Part shown: piece by piece, positions 18,453 to 27,714 of the stretch
Position numbering within the stretch: position 1 is the first letter of the stretch
Layout of the letters: each line of letters opens with the position of its first letter
Assembly: GCA_964460115.1 (NCBI GenBank)
Contig: CAYWPR010000009.1
Span: 56,181-120,180, forward strand
Direction: 5' to 3'
Length of the DNA: 64,000 bases
Origin: JAEUJZ01 sp964460115
Lineage (GTDB): Bacteria > Myxococcota_A > Polyangia > Palsa-1104 > JAEUJZ01
The notes under the pieces: model-generated
The model's input: the letters and a program-made list of their open reading frames with translations, nothing else
The model's database searches: none
Told to the model about the DNA's origin: nothing
Program-made: the position numbers and the translations under genes

Positions 18453-18984
18453 TCAGCGCCGCTCGCTTCCGGCACAGTGACTGCACTCGCAGTGCTCGAA
18501 AGGTGGGGGTTCGTATCGCGAAGTGCGGCATGAATTTCGGCTGCGGTGGGCCGGTTTTCGGGGCCGGCATCAAGGCACCGTTCAATTAGCAGGCCGAGAT
18601 GTTCGGACAGCGCCGGGCAACGCACAGCCAGCGGCGTGTACCAACGCACAAGGGGCTTAAGCCGCATCATGATCGGCGGCATTTCAGACGGAAGCAGACT
18701 GGTCAGAAGCTCATATGCGATGACGCCAAAGCTAAAGATGTCCGCGTCAGAGCGCGCCAGCTTGGCGCCGCGAACTAGTTCGGGCGCCATATAAAGCGGC
18801 GTGCCCATGATCACCCCGGTTTGGGTCAAAAGACCGTTGGCCGTGGCCTGCGCGCCATCGACCGTTGCGGCATTGGCCGTCGTTAGATCATTTGTGGGAT
18901 CAAGGGCCGAGACCCCAAAGTCGACGATCTTGATCGTCGGCTCGGCCCGCTGTGCACCGCGCGCGACAAGGATATTGGCCGGCT
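18449..18984 (-). pseudogene. kinase 2, C-terminal half
   Basis: Begins at LQPANILVARG, where QPAN replaces the KPAN of an intact catalytic loop because the bases before the 9-bp core belong to the element. It continues with IKIVDFGVSAL, MGTPLYMAPELV, SDADIFSFGVIAYELL and ends the kinase C-lobe about 25 residues before the stop. The matching N-terminal half is at 20359-22333. Joining across AGCCGGCCA gives GVVHRDLKPANILVARG in one frame. The stop overlaps the stop of kinase 1 by four bases (TTAA, 18449-18452), so the two kinase genes are convergent. Confidence 0.9.
18976..18984 (-). repeat. 9-bp direct repeat, downstream end of element 2
   Basis: AGCCGGCCA on the minus strand, in the Lys-Pro-Ala-Asn register of the catalytic loop. 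Identical to 20359-20367. Confidence 0.8.
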
Positions 18985-19122
18985 GAAGCTCCCGCCGCAA
19001 ATTACCGTCGCGACATCAATCGCTAAGGATGCTTGCGGCAATGTCGGGGAAACCGACCGACCGACAAACTTAGGAGACTTACAATCCATATTCATAAGTT
19101 ATCTTCTGATTATCGCATGAAG

Positions 19123-20244
19123 TCACCGACGCAGACCCAGGGCTGCACATACACGATCAAATTGCTCGCTGGGAAGATTGCGCAGCGTGCCGATAAGGCC
19201 ATCTAAGTCCGCTTCCCCAAGGAGTACACCGGCAACGCGCGCGGCTCGTGCGGACTGCAGAGCCGACGGCGCGATGTAATGACGACGGGTCACGGAGTCA
19301 GAACCATGTCCAAGCGCTTGCGCGACATAGGTGGATGTAGCCCCCGCCCGCACGGCCAGCGAAGAATGCAAGCCGCGCAGAGAGTGAGGGCAGACGGACG
19401 GGACGTCTGCTTGCTTGCTGAACCTGGCCAGCCACTTCCAAAGGGCGGTCGTGGAATGGGGCGTTTTGGCTCCGTCCGGCGCAAAGAGCAGACCATCTGG
19501 TGGCAGGTTTTCACTGCGGCGCAAAAGCAGCTCGCGGACTATCGGTGCGTCTAGTTCCAAGCTGCGCTTGGCATTTTTGCTTTTGGTTCCCTCTACGACC
19601 ACGATGGTTCCCTGGCAATCCAGATCCCGCTTGCGCAGCTTCAGAACTTCTCCGCTGCGCAGTCCTAATAGCACCTGCACCATCAGCGCCAGGGCCCGTG
19701 TATCGCCTTTGGCGGCTTCGTTTAGCAAAAAGTCGCTGAGCTTTCGCGCTTCATCGGTACGCAGTTGGGGCTTGCCGGCGTTCGCCTTGCCAATGGACTG
19801 CACCTCCAAAAAGGGATTGGCCGCGACATGCTTTTGCTTCACGCAGTATCCGAAGAACGCCTTCGCATCGCGCAGTCGCTTATGATGCGTTGCCGTCGCA
19901 AATTTTTCGACCTGCGCCTCATAAAGACGCTCTGCAAGCTGAGGAGTGATGCTGTGTAAGCTTTGCTCCATCGGCAAAAAGGGAACCAGCCTGTCGTGCA
20001 TAGAGCGCAGCGTTTTCTCACTGCAACCGCGCTTTCGCTTAAACTCTAGGTACTCGTCCACAGTCTCGCCGATGATTTTATGCGTATGCTCGATCAGTGC
20101 ACCAAGCAAGTTGCCGCGCACGCTTTCGGCGAGCTCTTTGGTATCGAACACAAGCGACTTACGTCCTTTGCCTTCCCTTACGATCAAACGCCATTTGCGG
20201 CCGTTGCGGTAGGGGCCTAGTACTCGGGCTGTATGTCTGCTCAT
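19123..20244 (-). CDS. tyrosine recombinase/integrase of element 2
   Basis: A 373-residue phage-type integrase. It has an N-terminal arm-binding-like segment (YRNGRKWRLIVREGKGRK), a core-binding helical domain, then the catalytic domain with Arg in LRSGEVLKL, Lys in VVEGTKSKN, HxxR in CPHSLRGLH, the His region QALGHGSDSV and the nucleophilic Tyr in RRHYIAP. All catalytic residues are present, so it should be active. The start is uncertain: ATG 20244 has GGAGG immediately adjacent and lies 7 bp after the stop of the kinase 2 N-half frame, suggesting translational coupling. ATG 20268 is an alternative without a ribosome-binding site. Its relative is the remnant at 26011-26400. Confidence 0.9.
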   Translation of the reverse strand: MSRHTARVLGPYRNGRKWRLIVREGKGRKSLVFDTKELAESVRGNLLGALIEHTHKIIGETVDEYLEFKRKRGCSEKTLRSMHDRLVPFLPMEQSLHSITPQLAERLYEAQVEKFATATHHKRLRDAKAFFGYCVKQKHVAANPFLEVQSIGKANAGKPQLRTDEARKLSDFLLNEAAKGDTRALALMVQVLLGLRSGEVLKLRKRDLDCQGTIVVVEGTKSKNAKRSLELDAPIVRELLLRRSENLPPDGLLFAPDGAKTPHSTTALWKWLARFSKQADVPSVCPHSLRGLHSSLAVRAGATSTYVAQALGHGSDSVTRRHYIAPSALQSARAARVAGVLLGEADLDGLIGTLRNLPSEQFDRVCAALGLRR

Positions 20245-20251
20245 CCTCCGG

Positions 20252-22333
20252 TTATCGTCGCATAGCATCGGAAGCAAGGCAAGCTAGCACACGCTGCTTC
20301 CCCGCGCTCTGCGACGAGATGGGGAAATGGTATTTCAATTTCTCGATGGAAACGCCCCTGGCCGGCTTGAGATCGCGGTGGACTACGCCTTCGGCGTGGA
20401 CGGTGGCCAGGGCATCGGCAATTTGGCGGAGGATGGGGAGTACGAAGCCAAGTTCGCCGTAGCTTGACGACTTTTCAGCCAGCGTCGTGCCATCGACGAG
20501 CTCCATGATGATATAGGCCAATCGGCTATCGGTGACGTCGACATCGGCGATGGTCACGAGGTTGCGATGCTTCAGCCGGGCCAGCACCTGCGCTTCGCGG
20601 GCAAAGCGCGCCAAATCTTGCCGGCGAGCGCGTCCCGAAAGCACTTTGGCGGCAAAGCGGCGGCTGTCCTGCACGCGCTCGACTTCATAGACGACTCCCA
20701 TCGCGCCTTGACCAAGCGTGCGGATGACTCGATAACGGTCATTCATTAGCGTGCCAGGTACAAATATCGGAACTGCTTCCTGTGAACTGCTATCTCCGCC
20801 TAAAAGCGAGCTAATCAGTTGTTTCGAACGCGCTTCAATCTGATGGCGCAGCGCGTCGTTTAGCTGCTCTACTTCGGTGTTGCGGGCCTCGAGAGCGCGC
20901 ACTTGGTCAAACAGCGCTTGCTTGGTCAATATAAGGTCCCTGTGAACGCGGCGAAAGCGATGAATTAGAATCGTCCCAAGCGCCAGCGCGAAGGCGCCGT
21001 GTCCGATATAGCTTGGCCCAATCATGACGCGCGGCAGTATGCCCAGCGCCATGAGCAGGTCATAACCGACGAAAAGCACTGCCAGCGCCAGTCCTATGGC
21101 GAACAGGCGCGCCTCAATGTTGCCTTGGCGCACCTCGATGACGATGGTGACCAGCGTATAAAACAGCGCACAAGCAAGAAGCAACTGAAACGGCAGCAGC
21201 GTCTTTAGTACAATTACGCTTTGCGTCGCGACCAAAAACGCCGCCCCTGCATCGTAGGCGATAAAGACGCGCGCCATGATCGGCAAAAGCCCAAAAGGTC
21301 CGCGACCAAGCGTCCGTGCCAGAAACAGCGACAGTGCCGCCACCGTTGTGTAAAGCGAGAACAGTTCGATGTGCGACCAGACAAGCGGCTGTTCAAAGAT
21401 GAGGCTGCGCAGACGGATTTGACAGAGCACCCAAATTCCAACGGTCAGCGCGAAGACAGCGTAATGTAGGTAGACCCACTCGCGACGCTCGTTAAAAAAG
21501 AGTACGAAGACAAAAAGTCCAATTGCGAACAGCACAATTCCGACGAAGAGCTTGCCCAAATCCTGCTGCAAGGCTTCGATGATGAGGCGCGATTTGCTGC
21601 CGATGCGCAGCCTGCCAAAGAGCCCAATATTGGTGTGATTCGAATAGATGCGCAGCGTCAAAGTCCGTCCGCGATAATCATCTCCAAGGGGAATAAAATG
21701 TACCGGATAGCCGGTGAAGCGGCGCGTGCCGTCGATATCGCCGTAGGCGTAGATGCGCTGTCCATCCAGATACGCTTCGAATTGCTGATCGACGACTTCA
21801 AAGTACAGTGTTGCGTCGTGAACCTTTGGTCCGTCAAGTTGAGTCCGCAGCCAAACAAAGCGCTGCCCGTTTCGCGCTTTAGGCCTAGGCATGGCGGTTT
21901 TGCCGAGCGACCTCCAGTCTGACGCGGGCGGCGCGACGCCATTTGCAGACGGCGCCGCGGGCACTGCCAGCCAGACAAACGCGCCATTTTCATCGCGCGG
22001 CGAGTCACCCCACTTATAGTCCCAGACGCCAACGTAGTCGCTTGCTTTCTCCACCGGAGGCGGGTGTGGCGGCAGTGGCTGCGCGTACTGCGCGGCGGCT
22101 GGCAAGGCCCTGTAGGCAAAAAGCATACTGCCTGCTGCAACGAGCAAGCACAGGAAGCGGCGAAACAGCGCTTGGCGACTTCTTGCCACGGACTTACGAA
22201 TTGTATCAGGCTCTTGGCCAAATGAATCGGGGCGCAAGACGTTAATCGGATTCCTTCTGCGCCGCCTAGCGGGGCGGTGGAAAAGCGGGCTGTCCGGCGC
22301 TCGGCATCGCGGGAAAACGGGCTTCTTCGACAT
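20252..22333 (-). pseudogene. kinase 2, N-terminal half: 7TM-DISM receptor Ser/Thr kinase
   Basis: An N-terminal signal/TM segment (FLCLLVAAGSMLFAYRALPA), an extracellular sensory region (about residues 80-225) and seven closely spaced TM helices typical of 7TM-DISM receptors (about 235-460). A coiled coil follows, then a kinase N-lobe with TLGQGAMGVVYEVE, AAKVLSG and MELVDGTT, stopping at GVVHRDLKPA. After that, 25 element-encoded residues precede the stop. The true start is unclear because the first 45 residues overlap the end of the kinase 3 gene; a GTG near 22199 would start just before the first TM. The intact protein would be a membrane receptor kinase, interrupted by element 2 between Ala and the catalytic Asn. 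Confidence 0.85.
20359..20367 (-). repeat. 9-bp direct repeat, kinase-side end of element 2
   Basis: AGCCGGCCA on the minus strand, last two bases of the Lys codon through the first base after the Ala codon of HRDLKPA. Identical to 18976-18984. Confidence 0.8.
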
Positions 22334-25300
22334 CGCGCAGCTTTACTTGCGGCTTTTCATGTAGATTGCGCTGCAATTGGCGCAACCATTCTTGATAGTA
22401 GTGCTGCGCCGTATGTGACTTGGGAAGAATGCAAACTGCGACGCGCAGCACCGAAAGGAGCTGAAACAGATAACCGCGCTGCGCCGCATCGGTCGTGGCC
22501 TCGGCAAACTGCGCCAGCGCCTGTGCCTTGTGCCCTTTTATCCAGTGCAGCGTGGCATCGGCCGCCAAATAAAGCGGCCGATGCTGATGTTCCGCCAGGG
22601 CTTGCCGGCGGGCGCGCCGCATGGTGGAAAGGAACTCTGGGGGAATCTCTTTTTTGTTCTGGCGTGCCAGGCTGACAGCGCCGGCGGCCAGAAAGCTGCC
22701 CAAACTGAATACCGTAAAGGCCGCCATTCTACGCTGCAGCCATTCGTCTGCCCCTTGCAGCGCCTGCATTGCCAAGTCATTTGGCGGCACTGATACATCC
22801 AGCGCCAGACAGAACAGCGCGGAAGCCCGTGCCTTCAGCGAATGCAGAAAGCTTTCATGTTTCTGCGCCCAATCGGCAGCTTCCTGATAATGGAGGGCGG
22901 CCTGCGTCGAATTTCCCGCCACCTCGTGCGGCACCGCTTTGCGAAATGGCGTCAGAATATCGTCCTGGCGGATGATGCGAGTTCGTCGAAACATATCGAT
23001 GCTGGCTTGCAGCAGCACTTCAAAACAAGAAATTCGTCCGGTAAATAAGCAGTACGTGTAGCTGCACGAGCGGGCCATTCCTCTTTTCTGAATATTTGCA
23101 GCCCGGTCGGCTATGCGTACTACCTGGTGAATATAGTATGCGATGGGGGGGCCACTCGAATCGAGCAAATCGCCCCGCGATAGCCGTATGCCGGCCAGAT
23201 ACAGGAAAATCGTGGCCTGCGCTTCATAAGTGCTTTGCGGACCTAGACCCGCCGAGCTGGCTAAAAGCGGACCAGTCTGCTTCTTTTGCGCCGGTTCGGC
23301 AAATTCCGGAAAGAGCTCATGAATTAAAGATTCATAACGCAGCGATAGGCTGGGCATTCCATAAACGCTACAGGCATAGGACAGGCTTCCCATGATCACT
23401 CCCGAAAAGGGATGTAGCCCCTGCGTCATAATTCGATGCACTTGAAAAATGATTACGTACAGTGTGACACGAGCGTCGGTAAAAAGGGTGCATTCCGCCA
23501 GTGCGTACAGCGTCCGAACGATCATCATTTCTTCGCTTGGGTTTTTGGCAACTTGCCGATTTAGCCCAAGACGAAAAGGGCCCCGTACAAGCAGCGCGAA
23601 CCCTCCGCGAAGCAAATTGAGGGCCCTTTTTAGTCCTTTTTCCTGAACGTCCACATCAAACCGCAGCAGCAATTTGCGAAGCTGCTCCGTGGCGTTGCGA
23701 AAATCTTGCTGTATATAGTAGCTCTCGGCAATGCGGCGTTGACAATCGAGCTGCTTAGGTTTGGGTACGTCGTGAGCTTCCAAAAGAACTCGCAACTGAG
23801 CATTGGCTTCTTCAAAGCGTCCGACTGCGGCCAGGCTTTCCGCCGCTTGATCGCGTAGCTTGTGCAGCGCTTGATTGTCCATGAAGCTTGACGAAGCAAG
23901 GCTGTGGCTGTTTAGCGCCATCCGGAAGTAGTCCGCAGCGCGTTCATGATTCCCTTCTGCGGATGCCTGCTCCGCAACCTTGTGTGCATTCTGATAAGCC
24001 CGTGCATAATCCTCTGCGCCAAAGTAGTGCTCGGCCAATAACGGATAGGTTTCCGCATTCTCGCCCCAGCGGACGCGGACGCTTTGTGCCAAGTGGCCGT
24101 GAATCGTCCGTTTGGCCGTCGGCTCGATGCTGCCAAAGATCGATTCCCGATATCGATCGTGACTAAAACGGTAGCGCATATCGCCCTGCGTGCCATCTGC
24201 CAGGTACTTTTGGCTTGCACCTTGCTCCTGCTGGACAAATCCTACTCCGCCGGCCTGCTACAGGGCAATCAGCACTCGTTCGGCATCCATGTCTGCGGCT
24301 CGTGCGACAAGCTCTACATCGAAGCTTTTGCCCTGCACCGCAGCGATGCCCAGTACGCGCAGCGTTTCAGCGCTTAAGCGGCTTGCGCGGTTGCCAATCG
24401 CGTCTCGTACATTGCTTGGCAACACGGTTTGGAAAAGACTGGCCGCGGAAAGCTTCCAGTGTCCATCCCAGCGTTTTCCTTTGTCCGCAACAGCTAGGTG
24501 TCCCGAGGCAAATAGCGTCCATACACTTTGTTCTACATAAAGCGGCGACAGCTCTCGCTGCTGTTTCAGCGTCGCTACGAAGCGCTTTACTTCTGCGTCT
24601 TCTGCGGAAAGCATGTAGCATGCTGGCCACCACTTCGCAGGCATTCGATTCGGAAAATCCGACTAGTTCAATGCGCTCGGCGGCTGCTTCCATACGCGCC
24701 AGCCCGGCAAGCTGCTCTTCTACTTGCTCGACGCTGTCTCCTTCGGGATCTGCAGGCCGCCGATTCAGCACCCACGCCACGCGCACAGGCATGCCGCGGC
24801 CTTTGCTGTTCGACAAGTAGCGCATGCACCAAAATAGGTATTTGATCGTTCCGGGATCCAGCCACTGGGCGTCTTCGACGACAATACATTGCGGAGTCTT
24901 GTACGAAGCGAACCGAACTTGGGCGGCGAAGGAGTCCAGCAGATATTGTTCCGAAAGCTCGTTGTACATCTGGCGCTCTTCGGGACGAATCTCGGGCTGG
25001 CGCAATAGGACGTAGGCGCTATCACGCTCGCGATCCGGTACATAGTTTTTGTGATGCGGGTCACGGCTGCTGACCAGGTCGTCCGGTGCTGCATTGTGCA
25101 TGGCCGCTGCATAAATGCTTCGATAGTGTTGCTGCAGTCGTTCTAGCGGCATGAATGCGCCCTGGCCGCGCTCGGCCACAAGCGTATGCACAGCAAAGCC
25201 CAGTTGCTGCGCTTTGCGTCCTATAAAGTGGGTAAGCCGCGACTTTCCCATGCCCGCCTCGCCGCTCAGCAAAAGTACCGAAGCGCTAGGAACGGGCTTC

Positions 25301-25922
25301 GGCGCATCTACTTTCAGTTGCGCACGCAAAAAGGAGTCGGCTTTTGACAACTCGCTTTGCCGCCCCGAAAATGCGGTCGCCGCCAGATAGGGTTTGCCCT
25401 GCAGTGCATGGACATGGGATAGCTGGACGCGGTGTTCCCGCTGATGGTTCAAAAACCAAGTATGTAGAAGGTCAAAAGCCAGCGCCGCGGTGCGTAGCCG
25501 GCGGCTTGGATCCGGCTCCAAAAGTGCGCTGACCACTTGAGCGATCGCCTCGGGAACCTGCGGGCTAATTTCCTGCATATGTAGCGCGATGGCGGCTTCC
25601 CCCGCAAGCTGCCGCTGCACGGCCAGCTCGGTACTTCCTCGACTGGTGCTTCGACTGCCTGGATGCAGTCCGGTCAGCAGCATGAACAGCAGCACCCCTA
25701 CTGCATATAGATCCACGCGTGCATCCACGGCATCGCGCACCCCAAACTCGGGGGCCATAAAATAGGGGGTTCCCATTTGAGAAGAAAAGCTTCGAGTTCC
25801 AAACACCATGTCCTGCACATCACTGATGCCAAAATCGGATATCTTGGCGCGCGGCAAAATAGCCGTGCCTGCGCTGTATATATCCGTTGGAAGCGGCGCA
25901 TCGAGCAGGATGTTATGGTGTT
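22266..25922 (-). pseudogene. kinase 3, C-terminal part: kinase/AAA ATPase/TPR, decayed
   Basis: Starts in the catalytic loop (HHNILLD, then KISDFGISDV, GTPYFMAPEFG), completes the kinase C-lobe, then an AAA ATPase (Walker A LLSGEAGMGKSRL; IVVEDAQWLDPG) and a long TPR-like helical tail. Three lesions are visible. The N-terminal kinase half is absent. There is a frameshift near 24610-24625, where frames ASMLHA and MLSAEDAEVK meet. There is an in-frame TAG at 24258-24260 between VLIAL and QAGGVGFVQQ. Reading continues in the same frame to 22266. The architecture resembles the first domains of the 1773-residue element 1 protein. Clearly a pseudogene. Confidence 0.85.
25914..25922 (-). repeat. 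putative 9-bp core at broken end of kinase 3
   Basis: AACACCATA on the minus strand occupies the same codon register (Lys/His/His/Asn) as the repeats of elements 1 and 2. The preceding bases TGCGAGATTC resemble the element 2 end CGGGAGCTTC. The second copy was not found in the window. Confidence 0.5.
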
Positions 25923-26010
25923 GAATCTCGCAGAAAAAGTTCCCATCTGAAAACAAGCATTTAGAAATAGCGTTTCACGATTTCCTCACGGATTCCCATG
26001 CGTTAATTCC

Positions 26011-26400
26011 CTACAATTGCACAGCGACGGGAGCTTTTTGGCTGTCGATGGGGAATTCCTTCTGGAGAATCTCCGCCAGCTTGGCCAAGGTCGCGGGAGG
26101 TAGCCGTTCGATGATTTGTTCTGGGCTAAGTTGCACTCCAGAGTCTGAAGTCCCTTCCATCCGTAGTATGTCTACCACGCGGGCGCTACGGGCATTGGCA
26201 AGTGCTTCCGGTTGTGCATAGTGGCGTGCGGTCATGGCAAAGGAACCGTGACCCAGTGCTGTAGCTACCGCGCTCGATGCAGCTCCGGATTCTACGCTGA
26301 GGGTTGCCCACAAGCCGCTGAAGCTGTGCGGACAGCTCCGTCGAGAAATGGCTGTCGAATTTTCCCTGAGGCTGGTTTTTCCGTCGGAGTGGCTTAGGGA
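26011..26400 (-). pseudogene. tyrosine recombinase remnant (element 3)
   Basis: The C-terminal catalytic part of an integrase related to the element 2 enzyme: CPHSFSGLWATLSV, TALGHGSFAMTARHYA and NARSARVVDIL correspond to CPHSLRGLH, QALGHGSDSVTRRHYI and SARAARVAGVL. The catalytic Arg of HxxR is replaced (HSFS). Upstream of about 26400 the homology is lost through frameshifts and stops, and the N-terminal domains are missing. It lies 88 bp before the broken start of kinase 3 in the same orientation as in element 2. Nonfunctional. Confidence 0.8.
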
Positions 26401-26472
26401 ACGTTGAACTTCGTGGAGCGGTCTGTTGCGACTACTCAACGATGAGCAAAGAAGCTTGACGGATGGGGCCAT

Positions 26473-26743
26473 CGGCGCTTAGGGGTCTACCGCGAGGCAA
26501 GCTGCGATAGGTGCGGCTTGCGACGGCTCTCGGTCTCACGCTTTCTCTAGCACATCCGGCAGACTGATAGCGCTATGGGCAAGCTTTCTTTCATGGATGG
26601 CCTGATCTGGTTCTGGTTGATAGAAAATAGAAACGCTCCTGAATGCGACGGCACTCTTACCGAAGTACACGCCTTTTTCCTTCGCATCGTGCGCTATTTC
26701 TATCGTGAAGCCTCGATGCGCAAAACACCGCGGCGGGCGCTGA
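26473..26743. other. gene-poor stretch
   Basis: Between the recombinase remnant and the hydrolase gene. A minus-strand frame (26536-26740) could encode a short piece ending DVLEKA, but I recognise no family and see no start. Probably debris associated with element 3. Confidence 0.4.
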
Positions 26744-27568
26744 TTATAGGTGTGCGAGCAGACGCGAGGCGAAAGCTTCGGGGTGTTCGCGGTGTAGAAA
26801 GTGGCCGCCGGGCACCTGTTCGATGACGTAGCCATTTGTGAACATTTTGGCGGCATGCTGGTAGTCGTCAAGAGTCGCCAGATGATCGTGCTGGCCGGCG
26901 AAGACGACGGTGGGAACGGAAATCCGCTTCTTCAGAAAATCCGGTGGCGTGAAGGGCAGCTGGCGATAGTAGCCGAGTGCCGCATCTAGGCTGGCGCGGT
27001 GGGCGAAGCATTCACGAATCGCGGTAAATTCCGGCGTTGCTGGATGCCAGGTGGGCGACCATCGACGGTATATTTTGGGCAGCGCCGCGAAATCATTCTT
27101 GGCGAAGCGGCTGGCCGCACCGGGCAGCTTGTAGGCGATGAAGTGGCGCACTCCCCAAAGCTTCGGAAGCGTCGGCCGCAGCGTCGCTGGATGCGGAATC
27201 GCCAGCACGAACAGCTTGCTAACCTGGGAAGGCGCGAGCGCCGTGGCGCTATAAGCCGCGGAAGCGCCCCAGTCGTGACCGATGAGGATCGCACTCGATT
27301 CGCCAAGCACGGTGATAAGCGCCAGCACATCCCGGGCGAGCGTCTCCAGATCGGCGTCGCGTGACGGAACTTCCGTCGGATGGTAGCCGCGCATAAACGG
27401 ACTGATCGCGCGATAGCCCTTTTTCGCGATGCGCGACCGCACGTCATCCCAAGTTCTGGCGGTATCGGGAAAGCCATGCAAAAGCAGCACCAGGGGTCCG
27501 TTGCCTTCTTCGAAATAAGCGAAACGAATGCCGTTCGCCTGCACATAGCGCAGCTCCGAGGTCGTCAT
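26744..27568 (-). CDS. alpha/beta hydrolase, epoxide-hydrolase-like
   Basis: A 274-residue alpha/beta hydrolase. Visible motifs: HGFPD (oxyanion region), nucleophile elbow LIGHDWGASA with Asp as nucleophile (GHDWG is typical of epoxide hydrolases and haloalkane dehalogenases), the acid in FAGQHDHLA, and catalytic His in GGHFLHREHP. The length is normal and the gene looks intact. It is cytoplasmic, with no signal peptide. Substrate cannot be read from the sequence. It sits between decayed genes and an orphan Cas6. Confidence 0.85.
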   Translation of the reverse strand: MTTSELRYVQANGIRFAYFEEGNGPLVLLLHGFPDTARTWDDVRSRIAKKGYRAISPFMRGYHPTEVPSRDADLETLARDVLALITVLGESSAILIGHDWGASAAYSATALAPSQVSKLFVLAIPHPATLRPTLPKLWGVRHFIAYKLPGAASRFAKNDFAALPKIYRRWSPTWHPATPEFTAIRECFAHRASLDAALGYYRQLPFTPPDFLKKRISVPTVVFAGQHDHLATLDDYQHAAKMFTNGYVIEQVPGGHFLHREHPEAFASRLLAHL

Positions 27569-27714
27569 GCGACCATGTTAAGTCAACGGAATCACATCGC
27601 CAATGGCGCTGGTCGTTGATTTCGAACTGGCCCACGTAGACACAAACCGAGCGCAGCCCGGCAGGCGGTTGCGGCGGTTGGGGCCCAGAAGTTTTTTCGG
27701 ATGGTTGGCAGTAC

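Larger units (their letters stand above)
18976..20358 (-). mobile_element. 1.38-kb recombinase-only insertion in kinase 2 (element 2)
   Basis: A 1383-bp insertion bounded by 9-bp direct repeats that read AGCCGGCCA on the minus strand (18976-18984 and 20359-20367). Its only gene is a tyrosine recombinase in the same direction as the kinase. About 114 bp separate the kinase-side end from the recombinase ATG, and about 138 bp separate its stop from the other end. Removing the insertion with one repeat copy restores the kinase 2 frame. No terminal inverted repeats are seen. This is close to the smallest possible self-mobilising element. Confidence 0.85.

Noticed and set aside
24600..24640. Programmed frameshift in kinase 3
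   Set aside because: No slippery heptamer is visible and the gene also lacks its N-half and carries a TAG, so it is a pseudogene.
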